DNA of 64,000 bases. It comes from an uncultured Christensenella sp. Lineage in GTDB: Bacteria; Bacillota; Clostridia; Christensenellales; Borkfalkiaceae. A program made the translations under genes and the position numbers. The notes below the pieces were generated by a model. It was not told the origin of the DNA. It did not search any database and worked only from the letters and a program-made list of their open reading frames with translations. Each line of letters begins with the position of its first letter. Positions within the stretch are counted from its first letter, which is position 1. Where the stretch lies: positions 1 through 64,000 of the forward strand of contig CAJTPB010000007.1 of NCBI GenBank assembly GCA_910578065.1, read 5' to 3'. Of the stretch, positions 43,390-50,612 are shown in pieces.

Positions 43390-43611
43390 AACGGCAGTCA
43401 ACCGGCTCTTTGGATAGGTCGAAATGCCTGTGCATATCAAACCGCCGCCGAGCATATCCGATAGAAAAAAACCGCGCCGTTGAACGAAAAATATACTACA
43501 CTAACGGCAGTCAACCCGCTCTCTGGGATAGGTCGAAATACCTGTGCATATCAAAACGTTGCCGAGCATATCCGATACAAACACCTCGCGCCGCCGAACG
43601 AAAAACATAAA
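43390..43611. repeat. 113-bp direct tandem repeat before rmuC
   Basis: Two copies (about 43390-43502 and 43503-43611), roughly 85% identical by eye, each starting AACGGCAGTCAACC and containing GGATAGGTCGAAAT, CCTGTGCATATCAAA, GCCGAGCATATCCGATA and a CGAACGAAAAA end. The gap 43230-43657 (428 bases) otherwise shows no gene, promoter or terminator I can support. Confidence 0.88.
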
Positions 43612-43657
43612 TCCGCGAAAAAATATTGCAATAAACTTTCGGAAAAAAGGAGATACT

Positions 43658-44821
43658 ATGAACGAAACCGCCCTTTTGATTCTTTTGATCGTGCTTGTGT
43701 GCGTATGTCTGCTGTTGCTTGTTTTGCTTTTCTTGCGCAAAACGCCCGCGGGCAGCGCCGATCCTTCCGTAAAAGACGCCCTGCGCCGATTGGAAGAAAA
43801 GACGGACGCGGTAGGAAACCTTGCCGACTTTAACGCGCGCACTTTGGAAAATTTAAACCGCGCGACGGAAACGAGGCTTAACAACATACAAACGCGCCTT
43901 GCCGACGACTTTAAATATATCGTAGACGCAAACGCGCAAAATTTGGAACGCATCCGCCGCACGGTAGACGACAAATTAACCTCTTCGCTGGACGGAAAAC
44001 TTTCCGAAAGTTACGCACGGATTTCCGAACGGCTGGAAAAAATGTATCAAAGCGTGGGAGAAATGAAAAGCCTTGCCGATAACGTTTCGGATATCAAGCG
44101 GGTGTTTACTAACGTAAAACTGCGGGGAACTTGGGGCGAAGCGCAGCTGAACACCCTGCTCGAACAGATGCTCGCGCCCGAACAGTACCGCGCCAACGTA
44201 AAGCTGAACCCGCTCGATAATACCCTTGTCGATTTTGCGGTAATTCTGCCCTCGAAAGACGGCGAACGGGTATACCTGCCCATAGACAGCAAATTCCCCG
44301 TAGAAGAGTATCAGCGCCTGTGCGAAGCGTCGGAAGCGGGCGATAAAGAAGGGGAAGAACGCGCGCGCAAAAATTTGGAAAAAGCGGTAAAACTGCAAGC
44401 TGAATCGATTGCGAAAAAGTACATTCTGCCCCCTATCACAACCGATTTTGCGATCATGTATCTGCCCTTGGAAGGGCTGTATGCCGAAGTATTGCGCACG
44501 GGCGGGCTTTCCGAATATCTGCACGGGCGCAGGATCCTCGCGTGCGGTCCCGCCAATTTGGGCGCGCTGCTTTCCACCTTGCAAACGGGATTCCGTTCCG
44601 CCGCGATCGAAAAGCGTTCGGGCGAACTTAGAAGAATGCTTTCCGAATTTCATTCCGACTTCGAAAAATTTTCCGACTTGCTCGAAAAAACGCGCAAAAA
44701 GCTGCAAGAAGCGCAAGACTCGATCGACGGCGCAAGCAAAAAAACGCGCACGATCGGCAGAAAACTTTCTTCGTTCGGCGGGGCGGAAGAACCCCTTTCC
44801 ATTTCCGACGAAAACGATTGA
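43658..44821 (+). CDS. rmuC: RmuC family DNA recombination protein
   Basis: 387 residues. One N-terminal membrane helix (about 4-26) and a coiled-coil stretch (about 37-140) precede the RmuC core: FTNVKLRGTWGEAQLNTLLEQML, INSKFPVEEY-type segment (LPIDSKFPVEEYQRL) and DFAIMYLPLEGLYAEVLR. RmuC proteins, with a restriction-endonuclease-like fold, limit inversion and duplication at inverted repeats, which is of interest beside many repeats. ATG 43658 has AAGGAG seven bases upstream; the longer frame enters the 113-bp repeats. Confidence 0.94.
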   Translation: MNETALLILLIVLVCVCLLLLVLLFLRKTPAGSADPSVKDALRRLEEKTDAVGNLADFNARTLENLNRATETRLNNIQTRLADDFKYIVDANAQNLERIRRTVDDKLTSSLDGKLSESYARISERLEKMYQSVGEMKSLADNVSDIKRVFTNVKLRGTWGEAQLNTLLEQMLAPEQYRANVKLNPLDNTLVDFAVILPSKDGERVYLPIDSKFPVEEYQRLCEASEAGDKEGEERARKNLEKAVKLQAESIAKKYILPPITTDFAIMYLPLEGLYAEVLRTGGLSEYLHGRRILACGPANLGALLSTLQTGFRSAAIEKRSGELRRMLSEFHSDFEKFSDLLEKTRKKLQEAQDSIDGASKKTRTIGRKLSSFGGAEEPLSISDEND

Positions 44822-44839
44822 GCGCAAGGGCGCAAACAC

Positions 44840-44868
44840 TTGCAATTTTGCTCCCTTTATAATATAAT
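44840..44868 (+). promoter_or_regulatory. Promoter placing transcription start at or near the ATG
   Basis: TTGCAA (44840-44845), 17-base spacer, TATAAT (44863-44868). The -10 box ends six bases before ATG 44875, so the start site is predicted at about 44875, giving a leaderless mRNA. Confidence 0.78.
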
Positions 44869-44874
44869 AATCGC

Positions 44875-45189
44875 ATGAAGAGATTGTATCGAACGAACGA
44901 AGAGAACTGCAACTGCGATTTTTCCATCGACCGATCGCTGTTTTCGCCGCCCGTTCGCGTACAGGGCGGGCAAAAGCGCGCGTACGAAAATATTCTTCTT
45001 GTAGAAAGCGGCGGCAGATATAAGTTGGAAACGCAGTCTGTCGATCGAATTAAAATATTAACGGGAAGCGGTCATTTTAAATGGGCGCGGGGGGAAATTT
45101 CTTTTTGCGCGGAAGATATCTTCGTTGCGGAAGAAATAGGCGAATACGAAATAAACGGCGTTTGTTCGTTTATTGTAATGCGTAAGTGA
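44875..45189 (+). CDS. Small cupin-like protein, probably translated leaderless
   Basis: 104 residues, mostly short beta strands, with ILLVESGGRYKLETQ, IKILTGSGHFKWARGEISF and a final EYEINGVCSFIVMRK, resembling the C-terminal cupin of mannose-6-phosphate isomerases. The histidine and glutamate metal ligands of a full cupin are mostly absent. The N-terminus has two close cysteines (ENCNCDF). No Shine-Dalgarno sequence precedes the ATG and the promoter -10 lies six bases upstream. It ends eight bases before the large repeat protein, so the two are likely co-expressed. Function unknown. Confidence 0.72.
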   Translation: MKRLYRTNEENCNCDFSIDRSLFSPPVRVQGGQKRAYENILLVESGGRYKLETQSVDRIKILTGSGHFKWARGEISFCAEDIFVAEEIGEYEINGVCSFIVMRK

Positions 45190-45196
45190 GGTTCAA

Positions 45197-47749
45197 ATGG
45201 CAAAAAAGCAAACGGAAAACTACCGTTCGAGCGAACAAAAGCTGACGAAAAAAGAGCGGAAAGCGCTGAAAAAGCAGCAGGAAGCGGAACAGCGCGAGCT
45301 TGAAAAAACGCTGATCGAAGAGGGCAAAATCGCACCGCGCGTAAAATACGAACGGCGCAGCTTTTTGTGGAATGCGCTTGCCGCTTCGCTTGCCTTTGTC
45401 ATTGGGATCGGCGCGGGGATCGGCGGGCTTATAGGCGGAACATATTTTGCCGCGTCTAAAATATCCGTAAAAGACTTGCTTGGCCAAATCGGAATCGATT
45501 ATCACAAATATGTAGAAGAAGACTACGCAAGCAAAACGGTGCTCGATATCGGCAAAGAACTGGCTTCCACCCCGTTTGAAAATTTGCAGTCTATCGGCAA
45601 ATTTACCCCTCTGCTTCGAAAACAGCTGGAAAAGGTGCAAGAACTTTTGGCGGACTTCGGCATCGATCTTAACGTAGACGAATTTATGCTTACGGCGTTC
45701 GGCGAGTTAAGCCCTTACTTTCAAGGGGTGATCCAAAGCGCGGAATTGGGCGGCGTGCTTTCCCTTTCCCCCGAATCGGATAAATTGATGCTTTCGATCT
45801 GCTACGGAAAAGAAAACGAAGATTACACGGTAGACGCCGAAGGCAACATCGTAATGAACGAGGGAAAAAGCGCCACCACCATTCAGCAAATGGCGGAAGA
45901 CGCAACTTCGGTGATCAATCGGGTAGAAGTATCTACGATGATGGAAGTAACGGCGGATTCCTCCCCTTCCATGCGCTATCTCGCCTACGGAAAAGAGGGC
46001 GTCGATTACGAGATTGTAACCGACGAATCCACGCAGGAAAAAACGATACAAATGCTGGGCGGCAGCAAACCCAAACAGCTGAAAGACCTTTCCAAAAACG
46101 ATTCTTCCTTGCTCGACAACGCACGCATCTGCGACTTGGTGGAAATTACGGAAGAGAGTTCCAACTTAATGCGCGCCATTAAAAATTGGACGGTTTCCCA
46201 ACTGAAACAGCAAAGCCGTATCGAACGGCTGAAACTGAAACAGGTTTTAACGATCGACGAAGAAACCTCTTCCCGTCTGTTAAAGGCGATCGCCGATTGG
46301 CGCATTTGCGATCTTTCCGACCAAGACAAGATCAACTCGCTTACGATAAACGACGTGTTGACGATTACGGAAGATTCCCCTTTGCTGCTGCGCTCTTTGC
46401 AGTCGGCGACGTTGGGTAAATTCGACGACGCGATCAAAACGCTTCGCCTCGAAGAAATGATCCCCGAACTCGAAAGTAACAAACTGTTAAAGCACTTAAA
46501 AAACAGCACGGTAGATACCCTTGCTTCCGACGTAAAAGCGCTTAGCGTACAGCAAGTATTCGGCGATGAAATTTACGGCTATTACCAAACGCAAGACGCT
46601 TACGGAAAGCCCATCGACGTAGTTCCCCTTGCGGAAGAAACGCCGGGCGCCGATAAGGTTTCCGTTTTGACCGTTAAAAAAGATACGGCGGGAAACGAAC
46701 TCACCCTCGGATATTTTACCGCGCTTACGGGCGGAACCTTGGTGGAAAACCAAACGATTTATTACGACGCGCTGATCGCAAAGCGCAACCGCGAACTCGC
46801 GCAGGCGGAAGCGGAAGGCGATCCCGTCGATTACGTATGGCAAACGCCCTACTATTATAAAGAGCGGGTAAGGGTAACAAGCGATTACACGTTTTACGTA
46901 GTCGATCACGAAGACGGCGGCGCGTTAAAACCGCTTGAAACGCCCGTTCAAACGGAAACGGTAAACGGCGAAAGCAAGCAATATTTCGAAATGACGTTTA
47001 CCGAAGAAGCGACGGACGAAAACGGCGAAAAGTATCCCGTAAGCAAATTGGTGCGCCTGTATTTGGGAACAGACGAAGCGGAAAACGACTACGCGGAAGA
47101 TATTACCAAACAGTACAGGGTAGACCTCGACCGCGTTTACACGTACTATTTGAACGGCACGCCCATTGCTCCCCGCCCCGAAAACAAAGAAGACGAAGAA
47201 GAAAACGCCGTTTATCTCGACGATATTTTACACGAAAAGAACGATACCGAAGAATACGACTATTTCGAACGGCGGGTTTGGGTATACGAAAGTTATTATT
47301 TCCGTTCGGGCGGCGCGGCGATCGAAGTGAACGCGGCGGACGTTCGCGAAGAGTATTACAAAGTTACTACGCCCGACGGAGGAGCCCCCACGGTAGACCC
47401 TACCCCCCTTAACCGCTTTATCCGCGGCATGTGGCACTTCTTATTACACGTAAAAGACGAGGATTCGGGAACGCTTGTGGAAAAAGATTTCGCCTTGCTC
47501 GATATGGATCAGATCGTAACCAATGTGGCAAAGAACGTAGACGGAGCAACCTTGCTCGATTTATGGATGCACGACGTGCTTTCGGGCGCAACCCCGCCCG
47601 ATGCGGATATCAGTTCCATACACTTTCATATAAACGGAACAAGCCACAATTCCGGCGCTGCCGTCTGCCCCGACTGCGTGCGGAATATCAACCAGCTTAC
47701 GATAAACGAGTCCGTCGCGCTTGTAAAAATATTGCTCAGCATGATTTAA
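45197..47749 (+). CDS. Large membrane-anchored repeat protein, unknown family
   Basis: 850 residues. A very charged cytoplasmic N-terminus (1-54) is followed by one Gly-rich membrane helix (about 56-86); the rest (87-850) is predicted outside. Repeats of about 35-37 residues run from about 308 to 450, with consensus LxIxxVLTITEDSxxLLRAIxxWxIxDL (units near 308, 344, 381, 416). Two earlier divergent units (about 186-231 and 250-287) share an insert YGKExxDYxV...TIQM. Residues 460-760 are Tyr/Glu-rich beta-like segments; a CPDC pair lies near 825. I know no matching family. GAGG precedes the ATG. A decayed copy of its 3' end follows the gene. Confidence 0.88.
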   Translation: MAKKQTENYRSSEQKLTKKERKALKKQQEAEQRELEKTLIEEGKIAPRVKYERRSFLWNALAASLAFVIGIGAGIGGLIGGTYFAASKISVKDLLGQIGIDYHKYVEEDYASKTVLDIGKELASTPFENLQSIGKFTPLLRKQLEKVQELLADFGIDLNVDEFMLTAFGELSPYFQGVIQSAELGGVLSLSPESDKLMLSICYGKENEDYTVDAEGNIVMNEGKSATTIQQMAEDATSVINRVEVSTMMEVTADSSPSMRYLAYGKEGVDYEIVTDESTQEKTIQMLGGSKPKQLKDLSKNDSSLLDNARICDLVEITEESSNLMRAIKNWTVSQLKQQSRIERLKLKQVLTIDEETSSRLLKAIADWRICDLSDQDKINSLTINDVLTITEDSPLLLRSLQSATLGKFDDAIKTLRLEEMIPELESNKLLKHLKNSTVDTLASDVKALSVQQVFGDEIYGYYQTQDAYGKPIDVVPLAEETPGADKVSVLTVKKDTAGNELTLGYFTALTGGTLVENQTIYYDALIAKRNRELAQAEAEGDPVDYVWQTPYYYKERVRVTSDYTFYVVDHEDGGALKPLETPVQTETVNGESKQYFEMTFTEEATDENGEKYPVSKLVRLYLGTDEAENDYAEDITKQYRVDLDRVYTYYLNGTPIAPRPENKEDEEENAVYLDDILHEKNDTEEYDYFERRVWVYESYYFRSGGAAIEVNAADVREEYYKVTTPDGGAPTVDPTPLNRFIRGMWHFLLHVKDEDSGTLVEKDFALLDMDQIVTNVAKNVDGATLLDLWMHDVLSGATPPDADISSIHFHINGTSHNSGAAVCPDCVRNINQLTINESVALVKILLSMI

Positions 47750-47773
47750 CCCTGTGCGAAAACAGTCCCCCCC

Positions 47774-47888
47774 ACGCGGATATCCGTTCTATCATTTTGC
47801 GATTAGCGGAATCGGAACAACCGACTGCGTGCGGAATATCGATCGGCTTACCATAAACAAATCGGTCGCGCTTGTAAATATAGCATGA
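47774..47888 (+). pseudogene. Decayed duplicate of the repeat-protein gene 3' end
   Basis: GCGGATATC, CCGACTGCGTGCGGAATATC, GCTTACSATAAAC, TCGCGCTTGTAAA and AGCATGAT of the preceding gene (about 47603-47746) recur in the same order with a 22-base net deletion and point changes. The reading frame is not maintained. A partial tandem duplication that has degenerated. Confidence 0.85.
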
Positions 47889-47898
47889 TATAATCTTT

Positions 47899-47930
47899 AA
47901 AAAAGCGGAAATTTCCGCTTTTTCTTTTTT
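47899..47930 (+). terminator. Terminator downstream of the repeat-protein gene
   Basis: Stem AAAAGCGGAAATTTCCGCTTTT (near-perfect palindrome) followed by TCTTTTTT. Confidence 0.85.
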
Positions 47931-47947
47931 GCGCAAGGGAAAAGTCG

Positions 47948-47976
47948 TTGACTTGTCCTGCAAAATAAAGTATAAT
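47948..47976 (+). promoter_or_regulatory. rpsF-ssb-rpsR promoter
   Basis: TTGACT (47948-47953), 17-base spacer, TATAAT (47971-47976). Confidence 0.88.
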
Positions 47977-47982
47977 AGAAAA

Positions 47983-48061
47983 ACGAAGAAAAAAGTTTTC
48001 TTCTTAGCTATTGCCTTGCATGCCAAAAGGCATGCCGAATCAGACCGGGAGGTGAAACAAA
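47983..48061 (+). promoter_or_regulatory. rpsF leader with candidate S6:S18-binding hairpin
   Basis: The predicted 79-nt leader contains the perfect hairpin GCATGCC-AAAA-GGCATGC (48018-48035) followed by CCG and then the GGGAGGTG site. In many bacteria an S6:S18 complex binds a CCG-containing leader structure to autoregulate this operon. I cannot confirm that this one matches that motif. Confidence 0.5.
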
Positions 48062-48346
48062 ATGGCGAAATATGAAATGCTGTATCTGCTGAACAGCGAA
48101 CTGAGCGAAGAAGCGAGAGAAGCGGAAATGAAAAAGTACGCAGACATCGTAACTTCCATGGGCGGCACCGTCGAAAGCACCGATAAATGGGGCGTAAGAA
48201 AAACGGCTTATCCCATCAAGTTCAAAACGGAAGCGTTTTTCGTTTTGATGACGTTCGTTGCAGACGGCTCTGTCGTAACGGAGCTCGATCGTATCGCAGG
48301 TATTTCGGGCGAAGTATTAAGACGCATGATCACAAAAGTTGCGTAA
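48062..48346 (+). CDS. rpsF: 30S ribosomal protein S6
   Basis: 95 residues with the S6 pattern: MAKYEMLYLLNSELSEE at the start, GGTVESTDKWGVRKTAYPIK in the middle and a final VLRRMITKV. It binds S18 in the central platform of the small subunit. First gene of the standard rpsF-ssb-rpsR operon, with GGGAGG nine bases upstream. Confidence 0.97.
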   Translation: MAKYEMLYLLNSELSEEAREAEMKKYADIVTSMGGTVESTDKWGVRKTAYPIKFKTEAFFVLMTFVADGSVVTELDRIAGISGEVLRRMITKVA

Positions 48347-48358
48347 AGCGAGGCAAAC

Positions 48359-48787
48359 ATGAACAAAGTGTTTTTGATCGGAAATCTGACGAGGGACCCC
48401 GAACTTTCCGAAACTTCGGGCGGAGTAAGCGTATGCCACTTTTCCATTGCGGTAAACCGCAATTATACGGGATCGGACGGCGAACGCCAAACGGACTTTT
48501 TTAACGTAACCGCATGGCGCGGACTTGCCGATACCATTGCGCGCTTTACGAAAAAAGGACATAAAGTTGCGGTATCGGGCAGCGTACAAATCAGAAATTA
48601 CGAAGACAATCAGGGCAACAAGCGCACCGCGATAGACGTGATCGCGCAGGATATCGAATTTTTAACTTCGAAGAGCGCGGCAGGTTCGAACGACGATTTT
48701 TACGATGCGCCGCAAAGTTCTTCTGCGCCTGCGAAGAAAAAGCCCACCCTGCAATCGTTTGACGACGACGGAGATATTCCCTTTTAA
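48359..48787 (+). CDS. ssb: Single-stranded DNA-binding protein
   Basis: 142 residues: an OB fold (about 1-105) with MNKVFLIGNLTRDPELSETS, FNVTAWRGLADTIARFTKKG and VSGSVQIRNYEDNQGNKR, a short linker, then the acidic tail DDDGDIPF that recruits replication and repair partners. Twelve bases after rpsF. Binds ssDNA as a tetramer during replication. Confidence 0.97.
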   Translation: MNKVFLIGNLTRDPELSETSGGVSVCHFSIAVNRNYTGSDGERQTDFFNVTAWRGLADTIARFTKKGHKVAVSGSVQIRNYEDNQGNKRTAIDVIAQDIEFLTSKSAAGSNDDFYDAPQSSSAPAKKKPTLQSFDDDGDIPF

Positions 48788-48810
48788 GTTAAGGGAAAAG
48801 GAGTATTATC

Positions 48811-49068
48811 ATGGAAGAAGAGAAAAAGGAAAAACCCGTAAAAAAGAGCTACAAAAAGCAATCTTATAAAAAGGTGTGCCTGTTCTGCCAAGAAAAGGTA
48901 GCGGTAATCGACTATAAAGATACCGCGCGTCTGCGCAAATTCGTTGCGGAAGGAGGAAAAATTCTTCCCCGCAGAATGAGCGGTACGTGCGCAAAACACC
49001 AAAGAGAGCTTGCAAGCGCGATCAAGCGCGCAAGAGTAGCGGCTCTCCTCCCCTTTAAGGCGGAGTAA
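48811..49068 (+). CDS. rpsR: 30S ribosomal protein S18
   Basis: 85 residues with a Lys-rich N-terminus, KKVCLFCQEKVAVIDYKD (CxxC variant of S18), RLRKFVAEGGKILPRRMSG and KHQRELASAIKRARVAALLPF. AAGGAG precedes the ATG. Last gene of the operon, followed by a strong terminator. Confidence 0.97.
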   Translation: MEEEKKEKPVKKSYKKQSYKKVCLFCQEKVAVIDYKDTARLRKFVAEGGKILPRRMSGTCAKHQRELASAIKRARVAALLPFKAE

Positions 49069-49077
49069 CAAAGCGCT

Positions 49078-49107
49078 AAAAGCCCCGAACGATTTCGGGG
49101 CTTTTTT
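49078..49107 (+). terminator. Terminator of rpsF-ssb-rpsR
   Basis: AAAGCCCCGAA/TTCGGGGCTTT stem with a short CGAT loop and T-run. Confidence 0.93.
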
Positions 49108-49109
49108 AT

Positions 49110-49615
49110 TTTGCAAATAGGCTGCTTAGATAGCTTGCGATGCCTTGCGCAACAGACGGGTGTGTTTTCTTTATCGAAATAATCCACTTAATCTGCAAAC
49201 TCTTTTCTATTTTGCAAAACGGCTGCTTGAATAGCTTGCGGCGCCTTGCGCAATAGATAGGCGCTTATTCTTTATGGAAATAATCCACTTAGTCTGCGAA
49301 CGCTTTTTTAATTTGCAAAACGGCTGCTTGAATAGCTTGCGATGCCTTGCGCAACAGACGGGTGTGTTTTCTTTATCGAAATAATCCACTTAATCTGCAA
49401 ACTCTTTTCTATTTTGCAAAACGGCTGCTTGAATAGCTTGCGGCGCCTTGCGCAATAGATAGGCGCTTATTCTTTATGGAAATAATCCACTTAGTCTGCG
49501 AACGCTTTTTTAATTTGCAAAACGGCTGCTTGAATAGCTTGCGATGCCTTGCGCAACAGACGGGTGTGTTTTCTTTACCAAATAAACTGCTTGGGTAGTT
49601 TGCGTCTGCCGTTGG
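49110..49615. repeat. Alternating 101-bp tandem repeat (A-B-A-B-A)
   Basis: Five units start at about 49110, 49211, 49312, 49413 and 49514, each exactly 101 bp and opening TTTGCAAA.GGCTGCTT. Odd units carry GATGCCTTGCGCAACAGACG and even units GGCGCCTTGCGCAATAGATA; units 1/3/5 and 2/4 are nearly identical, so the real period is 202 bp. Further degenerate fragments (GGCTGCTTAGGTA) extend to about 49665. On the minus strand odd units could encode MDYFDKENTPVCCARHRK, but 101 is not a multiple of three and no ribosome-binding site is seen, so I do not call a gene. Confidence 0.95.
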
Positions 49616-49696
49616 GATAGGCGGCAGGCAATTTTACTTTATAAAAAGGCTGCTTAGGTAACCTTTTCTGCATTTCAACCGCACAAGCACGATACC

Positions 49697-49948
49697 TTAT
49701 ATATCTTTTGTCTGTTCCATTATGTATTTGATATCCGATTCTACTTTGTTAAACTGTTGCGGCGATAAATCGTACTCGTATTCCCGTTTGTGCCATTTTT
49801 CACACCCGCTTGATAACCTTGTCAATATTCTATGAACGGTGCAATAACGCAAACTCATTTCTCCGAAAAAAGAATACCAATGATTTTCGTAAACCTTTTT
49901 ACAATAATTACATGTGTTACAGCGATTCGTCCCTTTGATTTTCTGCAT
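49697..49948 (-). CDS. Small Cys-motif protein, unknown (islet gene 2)
   Basis: 83 residues opening MQKIKGTNRCNTCNYCKKVY, a CxxCxxC cluster, with two later cysteines (YCTVH, SGCEKW) that could complete a zinc site; the C-terminal half is charged and helical. GAGG lies six bases before the ATG, and the gene overlaps the 3' end of the preceding gene by 32 bases. The DNA is more AT-rich than its neighbours, typical of mobile islets. No known family. Confidence 0.68.
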   Translation of the reverse strand: MQKIKGTNRCNTCNYCKKVYENHWYSFFGEMSLRYCTVHRILTRLSSGCEKWHKREYEYDLSPQQFNKVESDIKYIMEQTKDI

Positions 49949-50195
49949 GTTCCGCCTCGATGATATTTCTGATTTCCGAAATTTCCGCCAATAAACCGCT
50001 CAACTTATACCGCAGCCCATGGTTAAAACGTTTGTAAACTTTTAGTTGAAACCGTTCGCAGGTATCGTGAACGGTTACGATTTCTCTTTTTTCGAAACAC
50101 AAGCCGAATTCCGTGGCGTGTAAATGATTTACGCCTTTTACAAAGTACCGGTTTAGCATTCTGCATCTCAAACACTTTTTGTTTTCTTCTTTCAT
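49917..50195 (-). CDS. Small zinc-ribbon-like protein, unknown (islet gene 1)
   Basis: 92 residues. KKCLRCRMLNRYFVKGVNH gives a CxxC pair and FGLCFEKREIVTVHDTCERF a second Cys pair, the pattern of a family of short hypothetical proteins common on clostridial mobile elements. The C-terminal 35 residues are helical. AGGAG lies seven bases upstream of the ATG. First gene after the operator region, divergent from the XRE regulator, which probably represses it. Confidence 0.72.
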   Translation of the reverse strand: MKEENKKCLRCRMLNRYFVKGVNHLHATEFGLCFEKREIVTVHDTCERFQLKVYKRFNHGLRYKLSGLLAEISEIRNIIEAEHAENQRDESL

Positions 50196-50251
50196 TTTGA
50201 ATCTCCTTTTTCATCGTTTTATTTGGTTTGGCGACCAACGACTTTTTGTAT

Positions 50252-50320
50252 ACACAAATATGTGTATAATATATTACCACACATATTTGTGTAAGTCAAG
50301 TAAAATACACAATTTTGTGT
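50252..50320. promoter_or_regulatory. Three palindromic operators ACACA-N4-TGTGT
   Basis: 14-bp sites at 50252-50265 (ACACAAATATGTGT), 50279-50292 (ACACATATTTGTGT, the exact reverse complement) and 50307-50320 (ACACAATTTTGTGT), spaced 27 and 28 bases. They fill the region between the divergent Cys-motif and XRE genes and are most likely bound by the XRE protein at 50344. Confidence 0.85.
50271..50299 (-). promoter_or_regulatory. Promoter of the Cys-motif genes, overlapped by operator 2
   Basis: Minus strand TTGACT (50294-50299), 17-base spacer, TAATAT (50271-50276). The central operator occupies the spacer. A plus-strand -10 (TAAAAT, 50321-50326) for the XRE gene lies just after operator 3, with no clear -35. 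Confidence 0.72.
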
Positions 50321-50343
50321 TAAAATATTTTAGGAGATAAGTT

Positions 50344-50550
50344 ATGAAATATTATGGAAATGAATTAAAGCATCATCGACAAGAAGCAAACTTAAATCAA
50401 GAAACTTTGGCAAAACTAATAAACACATCTCAACAAAATATCAGCAGATGGGAAAACAACGAAGTAGAGCCGAGCATTTCTTATTGCGTTGCCTTAGCCG
50501 ATTATTATAAAATTTCGCTTGACGAATTGATTGGCAGAAAAATCCCATAA
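50344..50550 (+). CDS. XRE-family HTH regulator 1
   Basis: 68 residues, a single Cro/C1-type helix-turn-helix: LKHHRQEANLNQETLAKLIN, TSQQNISRWENNEVEPSI, LADYYKISLDELIG. AGGAG lies seven bases before the ATG. Low-GC coding sequence suggests recent acquisition. Beside three palindromic operators, so probably an autoregulator that also represses the divergent gene pair. Confidence 0.93.
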   Translation: MKYYGNELKHHRQEANLNQETLAKLINTSQQNISRWENNEVEPSISYCVALADYYKISLDELIGRKIP

Positions 50551-50597
50551 GACTATGGGGGAATCATTTATTGTATTAAGCTTTTTGATACAATTTA

Positions 50598-50606
50598 TGT
50601 TATAAT
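50598..50606 (+). promoter_or_regulatory. Extended -10 promoter of XRE regulator 2
   Basis: TG-T-TATAAT (50598-50606), an extended -10 element that needs little -35 contact. It ends six bases before ATG 50613, predicting a leaderless transcript. Confidence 0.7.
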
Positions 50607-50612
50607 ATAAAC

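Noticed and set aside
43544..43657. N-terminal extension of RmuC
   Set aside because: The extra residues come from the 113-bp repeat; AAGGAG precedes ATG 43658 and the membrane helix starts there.
49207..49389. Peptide genes in the 101-bp repeats (MDYFDKENTPVCCARHRK on the minus strand)
   Set aside because: The 101-bp period shifts the frame in every unit, and no ribosome-binding site or promoter is visible; the frames are by-products of the repeats.
49110..49615. CRISPR array
   Set aside because: Regular units are present, but each 101-bp unit repeats as a whole, with no unique spacers and no cas genes nearby.
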